Of a DNA stretch of 64,000 nucleotides, positions 50,538 to 63,100 are shown piece after piece. Within the stretch, counting starts at the first letter, position 1. The number at the start of each line of letters is the position of its first letter. The DNA is from Lycocorax pyrrhopterus obiensis (lineage: Eukaryota > Chordata > Aves > Passeriformes > Paradisaeidae), in the NCBI GenBank assembly GCA_014706295.1, contig JACSVZ010000022.1, positions 12,356,830-12,420,829 of the forward strand, read 5' to 3'. Below the pieces are notes generated by a model. It was not told the origin of the DNA. It did not search any database and saw only the letters and a list, made by a program, of their open reading frames with translations. The position numbers and the translations under genes are program-made.

Positions 50538-52220
50538 CCTTCTTCATTTCCTGTGGTTGGTACAGTGAGCTACAAGGTAAATTAATTCAATTTACCCAAT
50601 TCTGCTTGCAAACAAGAATAAAGTCAATTCATATGCTGTCAGTTTGCTGGCCTCAGCCTTGCTGCTCAGATCCATTGCACTATTCAGGGCAATATTTTTG
50701 GTTGAACAAAAACTCAGTGAATAATGCTCTTACTTTTCCCTTTGAACACACAGGTCTTTGTTAGTATTTCCCCCTCACGCTCCCCAGCAGCTATGTTCTA
50801 CTGGAGGGGAAATAATAACTCAACTTCAAATGACAGATTGGAAATACGCTTTAAATAATTTACCAGTGCAGTTGGATTTCAGTTCTCACTATCTGCTGGT
50901 ATTTTGGTTCCTGCTTGTTTTCGCCAAAGGGATATTGCCCATCGCCTTTCACAAGATATTTGGGTTTCTCCAGCTCTGCTGCTTGTCAGCCCTCTAAATA
51001 ATTTAATAAATGTTCATACAGTGCCTAATGCTCCTGACAGCTGAGTAATCCTAATCCAGATTTTGCAGTTATTTTCTGCCTATCCTCGTTTGGTTCTTCT
51101 TTCCCACTGGGTTGCACAAGTTGTGGGGGCTCACGTGGCAGACATTCATCCAACGAAAATGTCTCCATGGGGCTCCCTGTGGTACAGACTGATGCCCTCT
51201 GTTGAGGGTGGTTGATGATGTCCTTGTCAAACCCCAGGAACTCGTCCTCTTCCCTGTGCTGTTGGCCACCACTGCAAGTGCTCAGCACATCTGACCCTCC
51301 TGTGTGGCTTTTGCAGCCTGGGATGCTGCAGGAGGGGCAGCCACCACAGCCTTCAGGAGAACATAGACTGCACGTGGGTCTGAGGGCTCTATCACCACGT
51401 GAATAACTCACAGCAGCTGATTTTGTGAGCCAATATCCAGATCCTTGCTTCTCTAACCTGTGCCTGCTATTCCATTCTTCTTTGCTTCATGCTTGGGGTG
51501 GCTGTTGTCATGAATGAGACTGTTATGCTTGGATATTTACTCACAGACAACATCAAGAAAAATAATCAAACCCTGGTGACAGTCAATTATCCCCCAGCTT
51601 TTCTTGTTCTGGCAATACTGAGTCATTTCATCCCTCATAATCAAAAGGGATGGCTTTTGCCCACATGGATATGAAGTCACTTGCAGCGGCTGTTTCAGGA
51701 TTCTAACGAAACAGTCTGCTTTAGCAGGGAAATAAAGCCAACGACACAGGCATGGGAGCATAATAAGCAAAGATCTCTGACTGCGAAGAGCAGCAAACAG
51801 TTGAATCAAGTGGTGCTTTCTTTCTTCCCACACTCTCTTGGTAGGTGGATCATGACAGAGAAAAATGTGGGTTTGTTTGGCTCACGTGGTGCCTGTCAGA
51901 CTCCAGCTTTACACGTGGAATGTGCCTGGGTGTGGAGCAGTCGGGTGCTGGGCTCCCCTCTGCCGCCCGTGTCCAAGCCAGGTCCCTCCCTGGGGACAGG
52001 GGCTGGGTGGGCAAAGCTGCAGTGGCCCCTCTGTCCTGCCCTTTGTGGGGAAAAAAGGAGGATGCAATCAGCAGCTGGCTGACAGGGGAGCAGAAACTCA
52101 TTAGAGCACAGGGTAATTAATAAATCAGCTCCGTTCCCGAGGATGATGGTGAAGATTTAAGATAAAGACTTTGTTATAAACCAGCCTTCAGCCTGACGCA
52201 TGAGGCACACTCTGCAGGAG

Positions 52221-52403
52221 GATTCAAGGGAAAGTTAATTTAAACAAAAACCCGAGGAAATGGAAAGAACAAATCATTCTCCTATTGAAAAACAAGTTAG
52301 ACCCAATTCAGAAGAATTCAAAGGAAAGTTAAGTTAAACAAAACCCCAAACAAGTGGAAAGAAAAGATCATTCTCCTATTGAAAAATACGTTAGACCCAA
52401 TTC
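52221..52403 (+). repeat. Diverged tandem duplication, two 94-bp units
   Basis: Unit 1 begins at 52221 (GATTCAAGGGAAAGTTAATTT) and unit 2 at 52315 (AATTCAAAGGAAAGTTAAGTT). Both carry ATCATTCTCCTATTGAAAAA and GTTAGACCCAATTC at a constant 94-bp offset. The copies differ at roughly one position in seven, so the duplication is old. The second unit fades out after CCCAATTC. No third copy is seen on either side. Confidence 0.9.
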
Positions 52404-52818
52404 TGGTTTTGCATTTCTGCCAGGTGAGGTGGAGGCAGAGGAGGGTAAGAGATGCTGTAGTGTCTGAGAGACAAGTAACATCATGACAAAAAAAAAGTAT
52501 CAGTTGAATTACATTTCAGGATCAAATTTTCTGAAGCTTTTTGTAATATTTCACATATGCTGAAAAGTCTCATTAATAGAGCTGGTAAAATAACAGCTTG
52601 TCTGCTTAAAGTAATTAGTAGTTGACAATTGGGCTGAATTTTAAATCCATGAGGAGCTTTGGTTAGCACTAATAAATGTTGATTAAGGTAGCAATTAAAA
52701 TCTAACAATCTCTCTGGGGGTCTGAACTTTAAAGCTGAAGTTTGGAACATACCTCAATTTACAGAGAAAATGCTACAGTTCCTCCCCAAGCTGCTTTATT
52801 AAGCTGTGGCAGTATGGA

Positions 52819-52895
52819 TTTTTTTTCTTTGTGGGTTTTTTTTTTTGTTTGTTTTGTTTTTTCTTTGTTTTTTTGTTCTTTCTCTATTTTTTTTT
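52819..52895 (+). repeat. T-rich low-complexity tract
   Basis: About 77 bp made almost only of T runs (up to 12) broken by single G or C bases. On the NTSR1 sense strand it is A-rich. It is not preceded or followed by anything that marks it as a retrocopy tail. Confidence 0.9.
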
Positions 52896-55800
52896 CCCAG
52901 TTTGCACAAATTAATTGCAGCCTCAAGCAGTGCCCCACAGCTTGGGCAGCCACCAGCACCTCTCCCAGTCTAACACCCAGTCGACACAAAGACCTCGGGA
53001 CAGCGGTGACGTTTAGCAGAGTGAGGTTTGAGCTTTCTCTCAGGAACTGCTGTAGGACCCTCTTGGCGTCCCTATTTCCATGGCAGTCCTTCCCACGAGG
53101 CAGCACCTGTCTGTGCCTCTCCTCATCAGGCTCTGAAGTGGGCTGGAGAGATCTCCAGCTCTCCTTCAAGATGTTCTGCCTCGCGCACGCAGCCGACCTC
53201 TCGCAGAGAGGCGAGGTCAAGCAGTGCTGGCTGCGCTCATCTCTCCTGATTCCCTCTCCCGCCGCTCCTCATCGCATCCCATAATCAGGGTGATTGAATG
53301 CGCTACCAAGGAAAGGTATTGACTAGGCAGTGTCTTGAGGAAGACTAGAATTATCTCTCTTTGTTGCACTTGAGCGGTGTGACCAAGGCAAATCATGGAG
53401 CACATTTTGTTTATAGACTTCTTCTACTGATTTATCATCAAGGCACTATTCATGGAGGTCTCGGGTTCTTTGTGATTTTACTTAACCTGATAAAATTTCA
53501 GTCACTTCCCTGCATTTTTCTGTTTTGGAAGTCAGAAAGCACATTTGTATTCCATGGAGCACCCCCTTCATACTGGCCAAATCCTTCTGGGTTTTTTTCA
53601 CTCTTGCTGTGGGCAAGACATAAACTGAACACAAATCCAGATTTGTCTTTATCACACATTAGCTCTGTGTCACCCATTAATTACATTGCATCCCCCAGTT
53701 TTTAAGATGAATGCCAGTGGGGGAAAAAAATAGGAATACAATGTGAAATGGGAGCAACTTGGTCCTCTGGTGCTCCCGGGGGTGTGTTGGTACTTCTGCT
53801 CTGGTCATGCCACTTAAACCAACAGACTTGTCATTATATTGTTTTCCAGGTCTGTTCCTGCTGACTTTGGGAGCTGCTGAAATGAGCAGCTATTCCTTTT
53901 CCTGCAGGGCATTTGCCATGGCTGTTATTGAAAAAAGAGACTGGCAGAAAATTTGTGCACGTTGTGATCAAATCCAGAGAGTGTTCCTGGGGCGAGGCAG
54001 GGAGGTCAGGAGGAAGCTGTGTCCCTTTGACTTCCCAGGGCTCCTGCTGAAGGTGGTGGCTGCTGCTTGGTCCTGCTCCTGGCCCCAGCACCCCCAGCAT
54101 CATCAGGAGGTAAAACAACCTCCATCCTGAGCAGCCTCTCATTCTAGGAAGGACTTTTAATAATCAGCATCATTTTTAGGTGCTTTCTTCACCCAGCCTA
54201 TGTGATCTGAGTATGGCTGTTGGCTTCTCCACAGCACTGTGTGTTCCTGAGTACATTTTCTGAGTCCGTGCATTGTTAAGGATATTTACAGAAAAAGAGA
54301 GCTGGAGAACTGAGGATGTGAAGAGCTGGAGGAGGAAAAGGAATAAATCCAGAGGGTGGAAAAAAAAGCCCATTCACTATCAGTCAATGTGTCTATCACT
54401 TTTTTTCTGCCTTTTTTTTCTTCTGTGTTGTGAGGATGAAATACAAATGGCTCAGATAAATGTGGAAAGGGATGCAAATGAAAGCTTCATAGCAAGAGAC
54501 ATTCAGAGCTATTTTTTTTCAAAGGAGGCTTAAGAACTGGATGAAACTGTGCATTTCCACTTGAGTGAGTAATTCCCATGCCTGAAGCTTTGGGACAGGT
54601 CGTTCTCTCTGCAAGACGGACACAAGGGTTGAACCAGCTGGGAACTGGAGCCACAGAGGGGCACGAGGGTGAGCAATGGTTTGGATACCTTGGCACTGTG
54701 GTTTTGGGGTTTTCAGGAAAAACAGCTGCTCTGAGAGGGTCCCCAGTGGACACAAGCCATCCTGGACATCTCCACCCACAGCCAATACCACCCTCCACAT
54801 GGATCTACCTGTGCTGCAATGGGCACTCAGGGCTGCTGTGGAGACATCATCTGGGGTCTGCAAGCATTATTGCATGGAAAGCCACGAGCTCCTGAGGAGA
54901 AACCAGGGTGATTATTCATGCACAGGCTTTCAGACTACTTGAAAAGGCCTATTTAATATTTTTACAGTAATACTATGCACTCTGCTGCTCTTACAGTAGA
55001 ATTACAGGTGTCATCCTGAGGAGGTGTGTGTGGGGGGCAGGTTTTTGGAGAAAAGCCATTTTGCCAGGGAGACGAGACAAACAGAGGGGCTGCAGAGAAA
55101 CCTGGCATCTCCAAGGAGCTCAGAGGATCTCCTGGTTTCAGGTGGCTGCCCTGCCCCCTCACAGAGCCATGAGGGTAAATCAGCAGGGAAATACTCAGTG
55201 GGGACAGTATGGAAGGACTCATTGGATCAAGTCACAAGCAGAGAGAGAAATCCTAAATCTAGAATAGGTAGAGAGGAAAGCAGATGTGAGCCACCTGTCT
55301 CTGGTGACAATGTCTCTGTTGGCCAATTAAAAGCCACTGCAATGAACAGGTCAGCTCCTAACGAGCTGTGGGTCCAAAGCCTGACTGGGCAGCTGGAAGG
55401 CCACATAACCCCAAACCCACATGGTCTTTCAGAAAATGAACCCAAGGCAAAACAGATCGAGAAGGTCACGGCTCTCTCCTGCGAACCACAGCACAGGCAA
55501 GCCCTGAACGCTTTCCCGTTTCTCAAAATTGATTTCTCTTTTCCAAATTAAAGTGCAAAATGAACATGTGAGACCAAATGCTATCGGAGCAGACTGCAAA
55601 TGAGGCCAATAGGCCAAATGTCAGATTTGTTTCTGGTGAGGAGTCATTACTGAGTACAGACTTTATGTAACCTGCTTTGCTCTAAAGCATAATCCAGCCA
55701 GCAAATGACTGGCATGAGGAAGACGTTTTGCCTGTGGAATGGCTTCTTTCCTGTTATAAATTTCTCTGGACCTTACCCAAAGGGTAGGGGTACCCACATG

Positions 55801-56879
55801 GCTGTAGCCAGCATTTGAGGTTGGCTAAAAATCTGATGGATAAGGGAAGCCTGAGGTGCTGGGATAAATAACTCCATGGATTCTGTATGGAGCAAAGGTA
55901 TAAACTGCTGTTCCTCAAATCAAGATTCTCACTGCAGGTTTAGAAGAATCTCTAACAATTTCCCCACGGCAGCTCAAACTCCTGGAGCACAATTCTCAGG
56001 CTCTTAACAGGAGGGTGGTTTTTCAGGTTTACTTTTCTCAAAACCACAGAGCTCCATGGAGGAATGGCTGAGAATGCTGACCTGGTGTCAGCTTCCCATG
56101 TCCTGACCTGTGTGCTGCAGGACTCAGGAGCTGAGTCTCTGCAGACACCCAGTAACTCAGGATGCTGTTCAAAGATCCGAGCGTGGCTGTTGGTCACATC
56201 CCCCTCTGCTCACAGAGATGCTGCAGCTGCTGTTGCTGGCACTTACTTACACTGGCCTTTGCTATGCATTAACCAAAATAATTTCCTTTGTGAAGCACAA
56301 AAATTTCAGTGCAAAAATTGCTGCTTTTATCCCTAAGGCAGGCTGCCCAGACACAAGACTGCCTCAGGTAGGAACCATTCCTGTCCAAACAGCTGTGGAG
56401 GAAGATTCCTCGCAAAAGAGGAAGTGATTTAGCAAGATGAAGTAATCACAGTGTCGTGAATGCAACCAGGATTTCCCTGGTAATTACCTCACTGTTAATT
56501 AAGGGACCATTTTTTTATTAAAATTAATTCTCCTCTTTTAAAAATATATTACTTAAAAAGGGGATGTACAAAAGTGTTTATCACTGATACCCTAAGATGC
56601 TAATTTCCAAATGTTATGGCTTGTAATCAAGTTTAATTTTCTGACTTACCCTCCAAAGGAGAGACTTTACACCAGTTTTGACATTTAAATTACCTTGGAT
56701 TTGCAAGTCCAATACTGCCATAAATATTCATAGCCAAGAAACGAGTATTTAGTTGTTAATTTTTTAAAATTTTTAATTCACTACTAAAAACCAGCTCCAG
56801 AGCAAGCTGAAGGAATGAAATGAAGCACATTTTATCTGAAGCACTGGGAGCATCTGGCTTTGCTACCTAACAGCGAGCC

Positions 56880-57620
56880 GACACATCACGCCTCTGTTTG
56901 ATGCTGCCAAACAAAATTTGACAGCGAAATCGTCCTTTGATCCTTTCCCTTACATCTCCTTGCAAAAAGCTGCTCTGAGGCTGGAGCTGTTGCCCAGCAC
57001 TGCCTCTGTTTTGGCGTGTGCCACGTCCAGCCCTGCATGGGGACAAGGCAAGGGCAGCCCAAGGCAGAGGCAGCTGCTGGCACGGTCCGGTGCCACATGC
57101 CGGGGCTGGCATGGCTGTGCCAGCCCTCTCCTCTCGGGCAGGCAGAGCATTTTGGGTTCACAGCCACACAAACACAACAGCTCCACTTGCCCTGAGCGTG
57201 GCCCCTGTGAGGACAAAGCCCAGCCTGGCACGGGAGATGCCTGCTGAAAGAATGCCCGGGGTTGGGGGAAAAGAGCCTTTTTGGTGCTGCCTCCCTGTGA
57301 CCCTTCCCTGCCCAGGGTGACAGCGAGCCAGCCCTGAGCATGCTGGCCACAGCTATCCCAGGTAAAGGCAGCAGGCTCCAGGCTCTGGGAGGATCCCCAT
57401 CCCCTCTGGCAGTGAACCCAAGGTGTCCTGTTGCTGCTCTTCTCCAGCCCCCACGTCCATTCAGGCTTTGACACAATTGCAGTGACCAAGGACAAAGCCG
57501 TGCTGGGGACTGGTGGCTCTCAGCGGTGCTGTGCCCAGCTCCCTTCCCCTTCCCTGAGCAGAAACCCAGGTGAGAAGCAGAAGAGCTGAGATGCTCCAGC
57601 CCCTGCCCTTGCTGGTGTGG
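56880..57620. other. GC-rich, stop-poor stretch in intron 1, unidentified
   Basis: Two overlapping minus-strand frames (56886-57476, 196 codons; 56950-57495, 181 codons) and two plus-strand frames of about 100 codons all stay open here. Several frames open at once point to base composition rather than coding. No signal peptide, domain or repeat motif is seen. An unannotated noncoding first exon remains possible. Confidence 0.35.
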
Positions 57621-59991
57621 GTCTCTCTGGTGGCCGATTTCTGCCTCAAGATGTTTTAAAGACGCTCCGTTTTTTCCCCAGGATATTGTGAGAACGTGGG
57701 TCAGTGTGGGACGGGAAGAGGGACAGGATCATTGAACGGAGGGCTCAGAGTCTCACAGCCCAGCTCTGAGGCATAGAGCAGGCAAACACCTGCACACATC
57801 ACTCACAATAAAGGGCAAATCAGCTTCATAATGAAACATCCTCCTCTTTTCAGTGACTGATGACTTCTTCAATTTTTTTTTTAATATCACATACCCTTCA
57901 AATGTAATTAATTTCTCCAGTCTTTTTTCTTCTTTCAACAATAAAGCAGGGACAGAGAACCAGCACTATCACTATCTATTTCTCAAAATCATTTCTATTT
58001 GCAAAAGGCTAATAAAAAATCCAGATACAGTGCGACTCTTTCTACCCTTAAACCATGGAATGTATTTTAAGCATAAACATCTGCTTCTGAGATGAGCTAC
58101 TGCCAAGGCTTTAACTAACACAAGATGGAATATGACACTGCTTTTATGGCATGTTAGATACCCCCAGCTCACCCCCACCCCAGGGACAATAAATATGTAC
58201 CCCATATGTGCCTCTGCTGCTGCCAGGAGTGTCCTTGGCTTCTTGTGTGGGCATCTTTGCACCACAGTTACACTGAGAGATTGATTTTCTGGTACATAAC
58301 TGCGGTGTCTGCTCCTACCCGCGATCAAAGAAGGACCTGCTTTACCAGGAACTCACCCAGGTCCTTACTTTCTCTGCTTGCTTTCCATTTCAGTTCATTA
58401 TTTTAATTAAAGGTATTTTCTCTGCCTACAAAATAATGGTTCACAATGGATGGCAGACTCACTTCTAATATTATTTGCTTCTTCCATTTGAAAAGAAATT
58501 GCTTGCAGTAAAGCCCCATTCAGTTGCGTTCTGAGTGTGGCCTTAGAAACTCCAAGCTTTGAAAATGTGAGATGGACCATAAAAGATCAGGGATGCCAAT
58601 TTCAGGTCTGCTTCTGCCAGAAAACCTGAAAAATGTAATTATTTGGTGGAGCGATGTTCCCTCTGGTCAGTGCCTAGGACTACATTTAACCCAGGACAAC
58701 AAAGCCCTTCCAGATTCACTTCCCATGAAGGACCAGACATGAGAAGGATGAGCATCAGAACTGGTGAAATGAAGCTATTCAGCTCCGAATTATTTGGAAA
58801 GACGCCACAATGGTTAGAGAAGACTCGTAAGAAAACCTGGACTTTGTTCTCCCAAATAACTCATGGCGATGTAGAAGAGATGATCCCATGCCACTCTGCT
58901 AGGAAAAAAGACATGAAAATGGCCTGTAACTTCTTGATTTTTGATTCAGTAAAATCTGTGAGTCTTTTAAGTGACAAGTTCTCATAAATAATTCCATCTA
59001 ATGGAAGATACTTTGGTAATTGCGGTATTTTAATTTCAGCCCTTTAAGTGCAGAGAATTCTCATTAGCACTCAGCATTCAGGTACTGCAATGAATTTTCA
59101 TGGAGAGAGAATAGCATACACAGCGCTCAAATGGTGGAAGTATGATGAATTTATTCATCATTTTATGGACAAAGATATTAAGTGATTCATTAAGCAAAAC
59201 CATCCATTCCCTTTTGGGTACAAGAAAGTTTTCATTATTCCTGTTTTTCAGGTAAATAGACGGAGGCAGAAAATTACGAGGTCTGGCCTAAACCTCTTCT
59301 TCCCAAGCATTTCCACAGTGACTTTCTCTGTTTTCTAGCAAGGTTTATTTTTAAATGAAGCCTTCAAGTGACCCTGGAGAGTCTGACTTTTCATGCCTCA
59401 ATCTAACTCCTGTGCAATATTGCCTTGACTAAAGGCAATAAAAACATCCACGGGGGAGCTGAAATGCCAGGCTGGCAGACTGAGTGCATGAATATTATAA
59501 ATGAATGAAGCAAAATTTGGATTTCAGGACAAAAGCTTGCCTTTACACCAATGCAGAGAGAATTGAGCCTTGTCATGGCTGGTTAAAGGAATTTGCAGTA
59601 CCTTGGAGAAGTGACTCCTCTGTTGCCATGTGCTGCCAACTTGGAAACCGAGTCACGGAAATTAAAACATCCATGTTCTCAATTATTCCACTGGCACTGG
59701 AAGTGCTGAAGGAGGAGGAGGGACATTAAATGAGAGTGTGCAAGAACAAAAGTGCTGGTTTTACATTGAACTCCGAGCTGTCTCGCGTAGCAATGAGTCA
59801 CAAAGTCTCGCAAGCCGCGCTCAGCAAAGGCGGTTCCGAGGGCAAAGAAAGAAGAGTCATGGCACATTTTCCTTCTAATTGTCTCCTATCTTTTAATTGG
59901 TTTCAAAACTAGATGTTAGCAAGGAGGCAAATGCTGCTTCCTTCATGTCTACAGCAGTTAAATGGTGGGAAAGGCAGGTAAAGCTGGTGGG

Positions 59992-60180
59992 AATCACAGA
60001 CTCACAGAATGGTTTGGGCTGGAAGGGAACTTAAAGCTCATCTCATTCCACCCCTTGCATTGGCAGGGACACCTTCTACTGTCCCAGGTTGCTCCAAGCC
60101 CTGTCCAGCCTGGCCTTGAACACTTCCAGGGATGGGGCAGCCACAGCTGCTCTGGGCACCCTGTGCCAGGGCCTCGCCAT
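59992..60180 (-). mobile_element. CR1 LINE fragment, 3' end (antisense)
   Basis: AATCACAGACTCACAGAATGG, TTGGGCTGGAAGGGAAC, GGGACACCTTCTACTGTCCC and CAGCCACAGCTGCTCTGGGC, ending at CTGTGCCAGGGCCTCGCCATG. This is 190 bp of CR1 3' sequence with a recognisable octamer start, in intron 1. Confidence 0.9.
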
Positions 60181-63100
60181 GTGAGCCGTTCCCTCCATTT
60201 AGGCTCCATTGAGTTCCCAGCTCAGAGAGGCATCACTGGATTTTGTTTAAGATAGAAATTAAACGTTCCCAAAACTCAACTCCCTGCTGAGCTGCTGTTT
60301 ACAATCAAGAGGTGAGTGATGGAGACAAGGACAGTGACCAAAGCCAGGTCTCAGCCAGCCCAGAGGAATTGCTGAGCATCACTCTATCACTGCTGCAGAT
60401 GTTTTCCTTTGGGGATGGTTAACACACATTGCTGCTTCTTGCTCCATTACTTACAGCTCTCATACATTTTACCTTCTATTTCCTGGCACTGCTTAATTTG
60501 GAAAAAAAATGCTACAATGACAGGTCTGTGGCAACTCTGACCACTTTCTCAGGTTCACAGCTCACACAAAGGAGCTGAGGAGTGCAGGTCCCTCCTCACT
60601 CAGCCCAAACCTGTGGGCATCCAGCTACATCCAGACCTCTGCAGCTGCAGTTGTTACAAGCAGATAAAGCTGTTGGCTCTGCAAAAATCCCTTCCAGTGT
60701 AATTATAAAGCCATTTTTGCATGAAAACATGGTTGTTTGTACGAACACCTGCACGGACCAGCTTTAATTCTAAAGGCAGAGTTCAAACCTAATTCGAGTG
60801 TGTCGAAACTTCACAGGTGAGGACTTCTGTGTTGTTGCAAAGGCATTCAGAAATTCTGCTTTGCTGCACAGCCTTTGGTAAAGCAGAGATCATATGGATG
60901 AAGAAGAGGTATTAGTCTGATTTTTAATGATACAGCCAGTCTCACGACCTGAAAACCAAAACAAAAAGCACAAACCAAACACAAAGAGGGAGAGGCACCA
61001 GCCACTTGAGTGCTATTTGGATTAATATATTTAGAACCAATTAGAGACCTTATTAAACACTCTTCCTCCAGGGCCTCCCTGGCATATACCTGACACAGAC
61101 AAGGAAAAACATTTGATCTTTAGCAGTGAAGGAGCAAAAGCAAAATAAATTAAAAAAAAAAAAGACACACTGAAGACAGATACTTCAAACAAAATGAATC
61201 AAGAGAGAATGCTGAAAAGATTGTGCCTAACTTCTAGGGGACAACTTAGGTATCAGTTTACCTCTTTCTTATGCATTAATTAAAATGCTTAAAAGAAGCG
61301 GAACCTGGCTCAGGGAGTGATGAAGCCAAATCAGATGTGCTTTGACTCATCACAGTCACACAGTGAAAGCTGCACAAAAATATTACCAGGGAAATCTGTT
61401 TGGAGAATTTAAGAGCTTTGTGCATTTAAGGAGTCATGACACGCTGTTGTAAGGCAATGAAAAGTACAGGGACTGAGGAGATGTGAGAATACAACTTATA
61501 AAAACAACTGAAAAATGTTTTTGTCCTGTAAGGGGTTTATAATAGATGAAGTAGTTCTAACTGCCATGGAAAACTGAAAGCAAATCATGTGGTCCTTGAA
61601 GCATCCTGTACCTGTGTTACGAGCTTTGAATATCTGCTCTAACTTACAGCTGCTCTAACAGCTTTTGCAGTGTGTTTTTGGACCCCTCCTGCAGAATGAA
61701 GAATCTAAGTTGAGGGTAGAACCCTGTGCTTGTACTTCTGGAGGTCCCTGGTCCAAGCTGCAGCAGCTCCCACAGGTCAGCCTGTGAAGGCTGAGGCAGA
61801 AGGATGGGGAGTTACAAACCTGGAGGCCCAGGACACAGCCATTGCTTAGGAATGCTGCAGTTATAGACAAATAATCTTCTTAAGAGAGTGGTGAATTTGA
61901 TGCAAAATGAATTTTTGGATGGAAACCAAAAGCTATTTGTCATAATTCAATATACAGAACTGACAAAAAAGGGGGAAATGTTGAACTGTTTCAGTGTTTT
62001 CAAATAAACACTTGTTTTCTCCCTGGAAACACTAACATATTTCGTTTCAAAATATTAAATAAGAAAATATGCTGAACTTCTGCTTTATTTCAGAACTGTC
62101 CTAAGCTAAAAAAGAAATAAGAAAAAGTTGGGTTATAAGCCCAAAATGAAGCAAAGTGGTCCACCTCAGCTCGAACTAGAAGTTTAATTTGCACACAAAG
62201 TGCTGTAGGTCAACCTCAAATTAATTGCTTTGTTTAACTCATCCCCAATAAATTTCTTAATTCATTCTTGGTTTGACCCAAGCATCTTTCTCCTTTGAAA
62301 ATGAATTGTTTCACTATGAAACCACAAATGTCATAATTCTCCCATGTGCAGGTGCAGAAGGAACATCTCCAGTGGTAAGGGTGGGGGAAGGAGAAATAGC
62401 GACTCCACCCCACGAGCACTGGAAGATGTGCCCTGGGGGATCACCCACCTGCTCTGATCTCATCTGGAACCTCCTTACCCAACATTTCTCTGGGTTCCTG
62501 CCATGGCAGAGAAGGTCAAGATTTCTCCCAAAGCATCAGTGCTTTTGTGAGGCTCGGCATCAGAGGCTGTGACAGCGAGACAACTTTGTTTTCAAGTGTG
62601 AACCACCAGTGCCTTCAGAGTATTTTGCCTCTCCCATCCCCATCAAAAAAAAAAGCATAGAAATGAAGAAAGTTCATCTGGACTGAAACAAAGGAGGATG
62701 AAGCAGTCTGTCCTTTCATTTTGATGGATCTTCCTCTGCAGGGAGCATTGAATATCTTCATTTTCCAGGTATCATTTTGGTTTCAGATTAGTCATTCTTG
62801 ACACAGGCATTTTCCAGGTAACAGATTAAGCACTTCCTACTGAGCGTGAAGTATTTGGATGTTGTCTTGTAAAATAAGTAATTTCGTCCTCCTCATTTTG
62901 GCCAGAGCAGTGATTACTGCTTGCTGGTTTAGACAGTGAAAGAGTGGGTTATTTTGGAAAGAATGGAAAAAAAAAAATAAAATAGCATCTGGGAACATTT
63001 CCATTTCCCTTAAAGCTTGCTTAACTTGTTTTAAGGTTTTATTAAGGGCACAGAATGGTTGACAATAAAATTATTTCTCTGAGCTGGGAGAGGTAAAGCA

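Noticed and set aside
52742..53284. 180-codon plus-strand frame and a 153-codon antisense frame
   Set aside because: Both cross the T-rich tract, which codes for Phe-rich or Lys-rich filler. No domain is present, and open frames on both strands point to chance.
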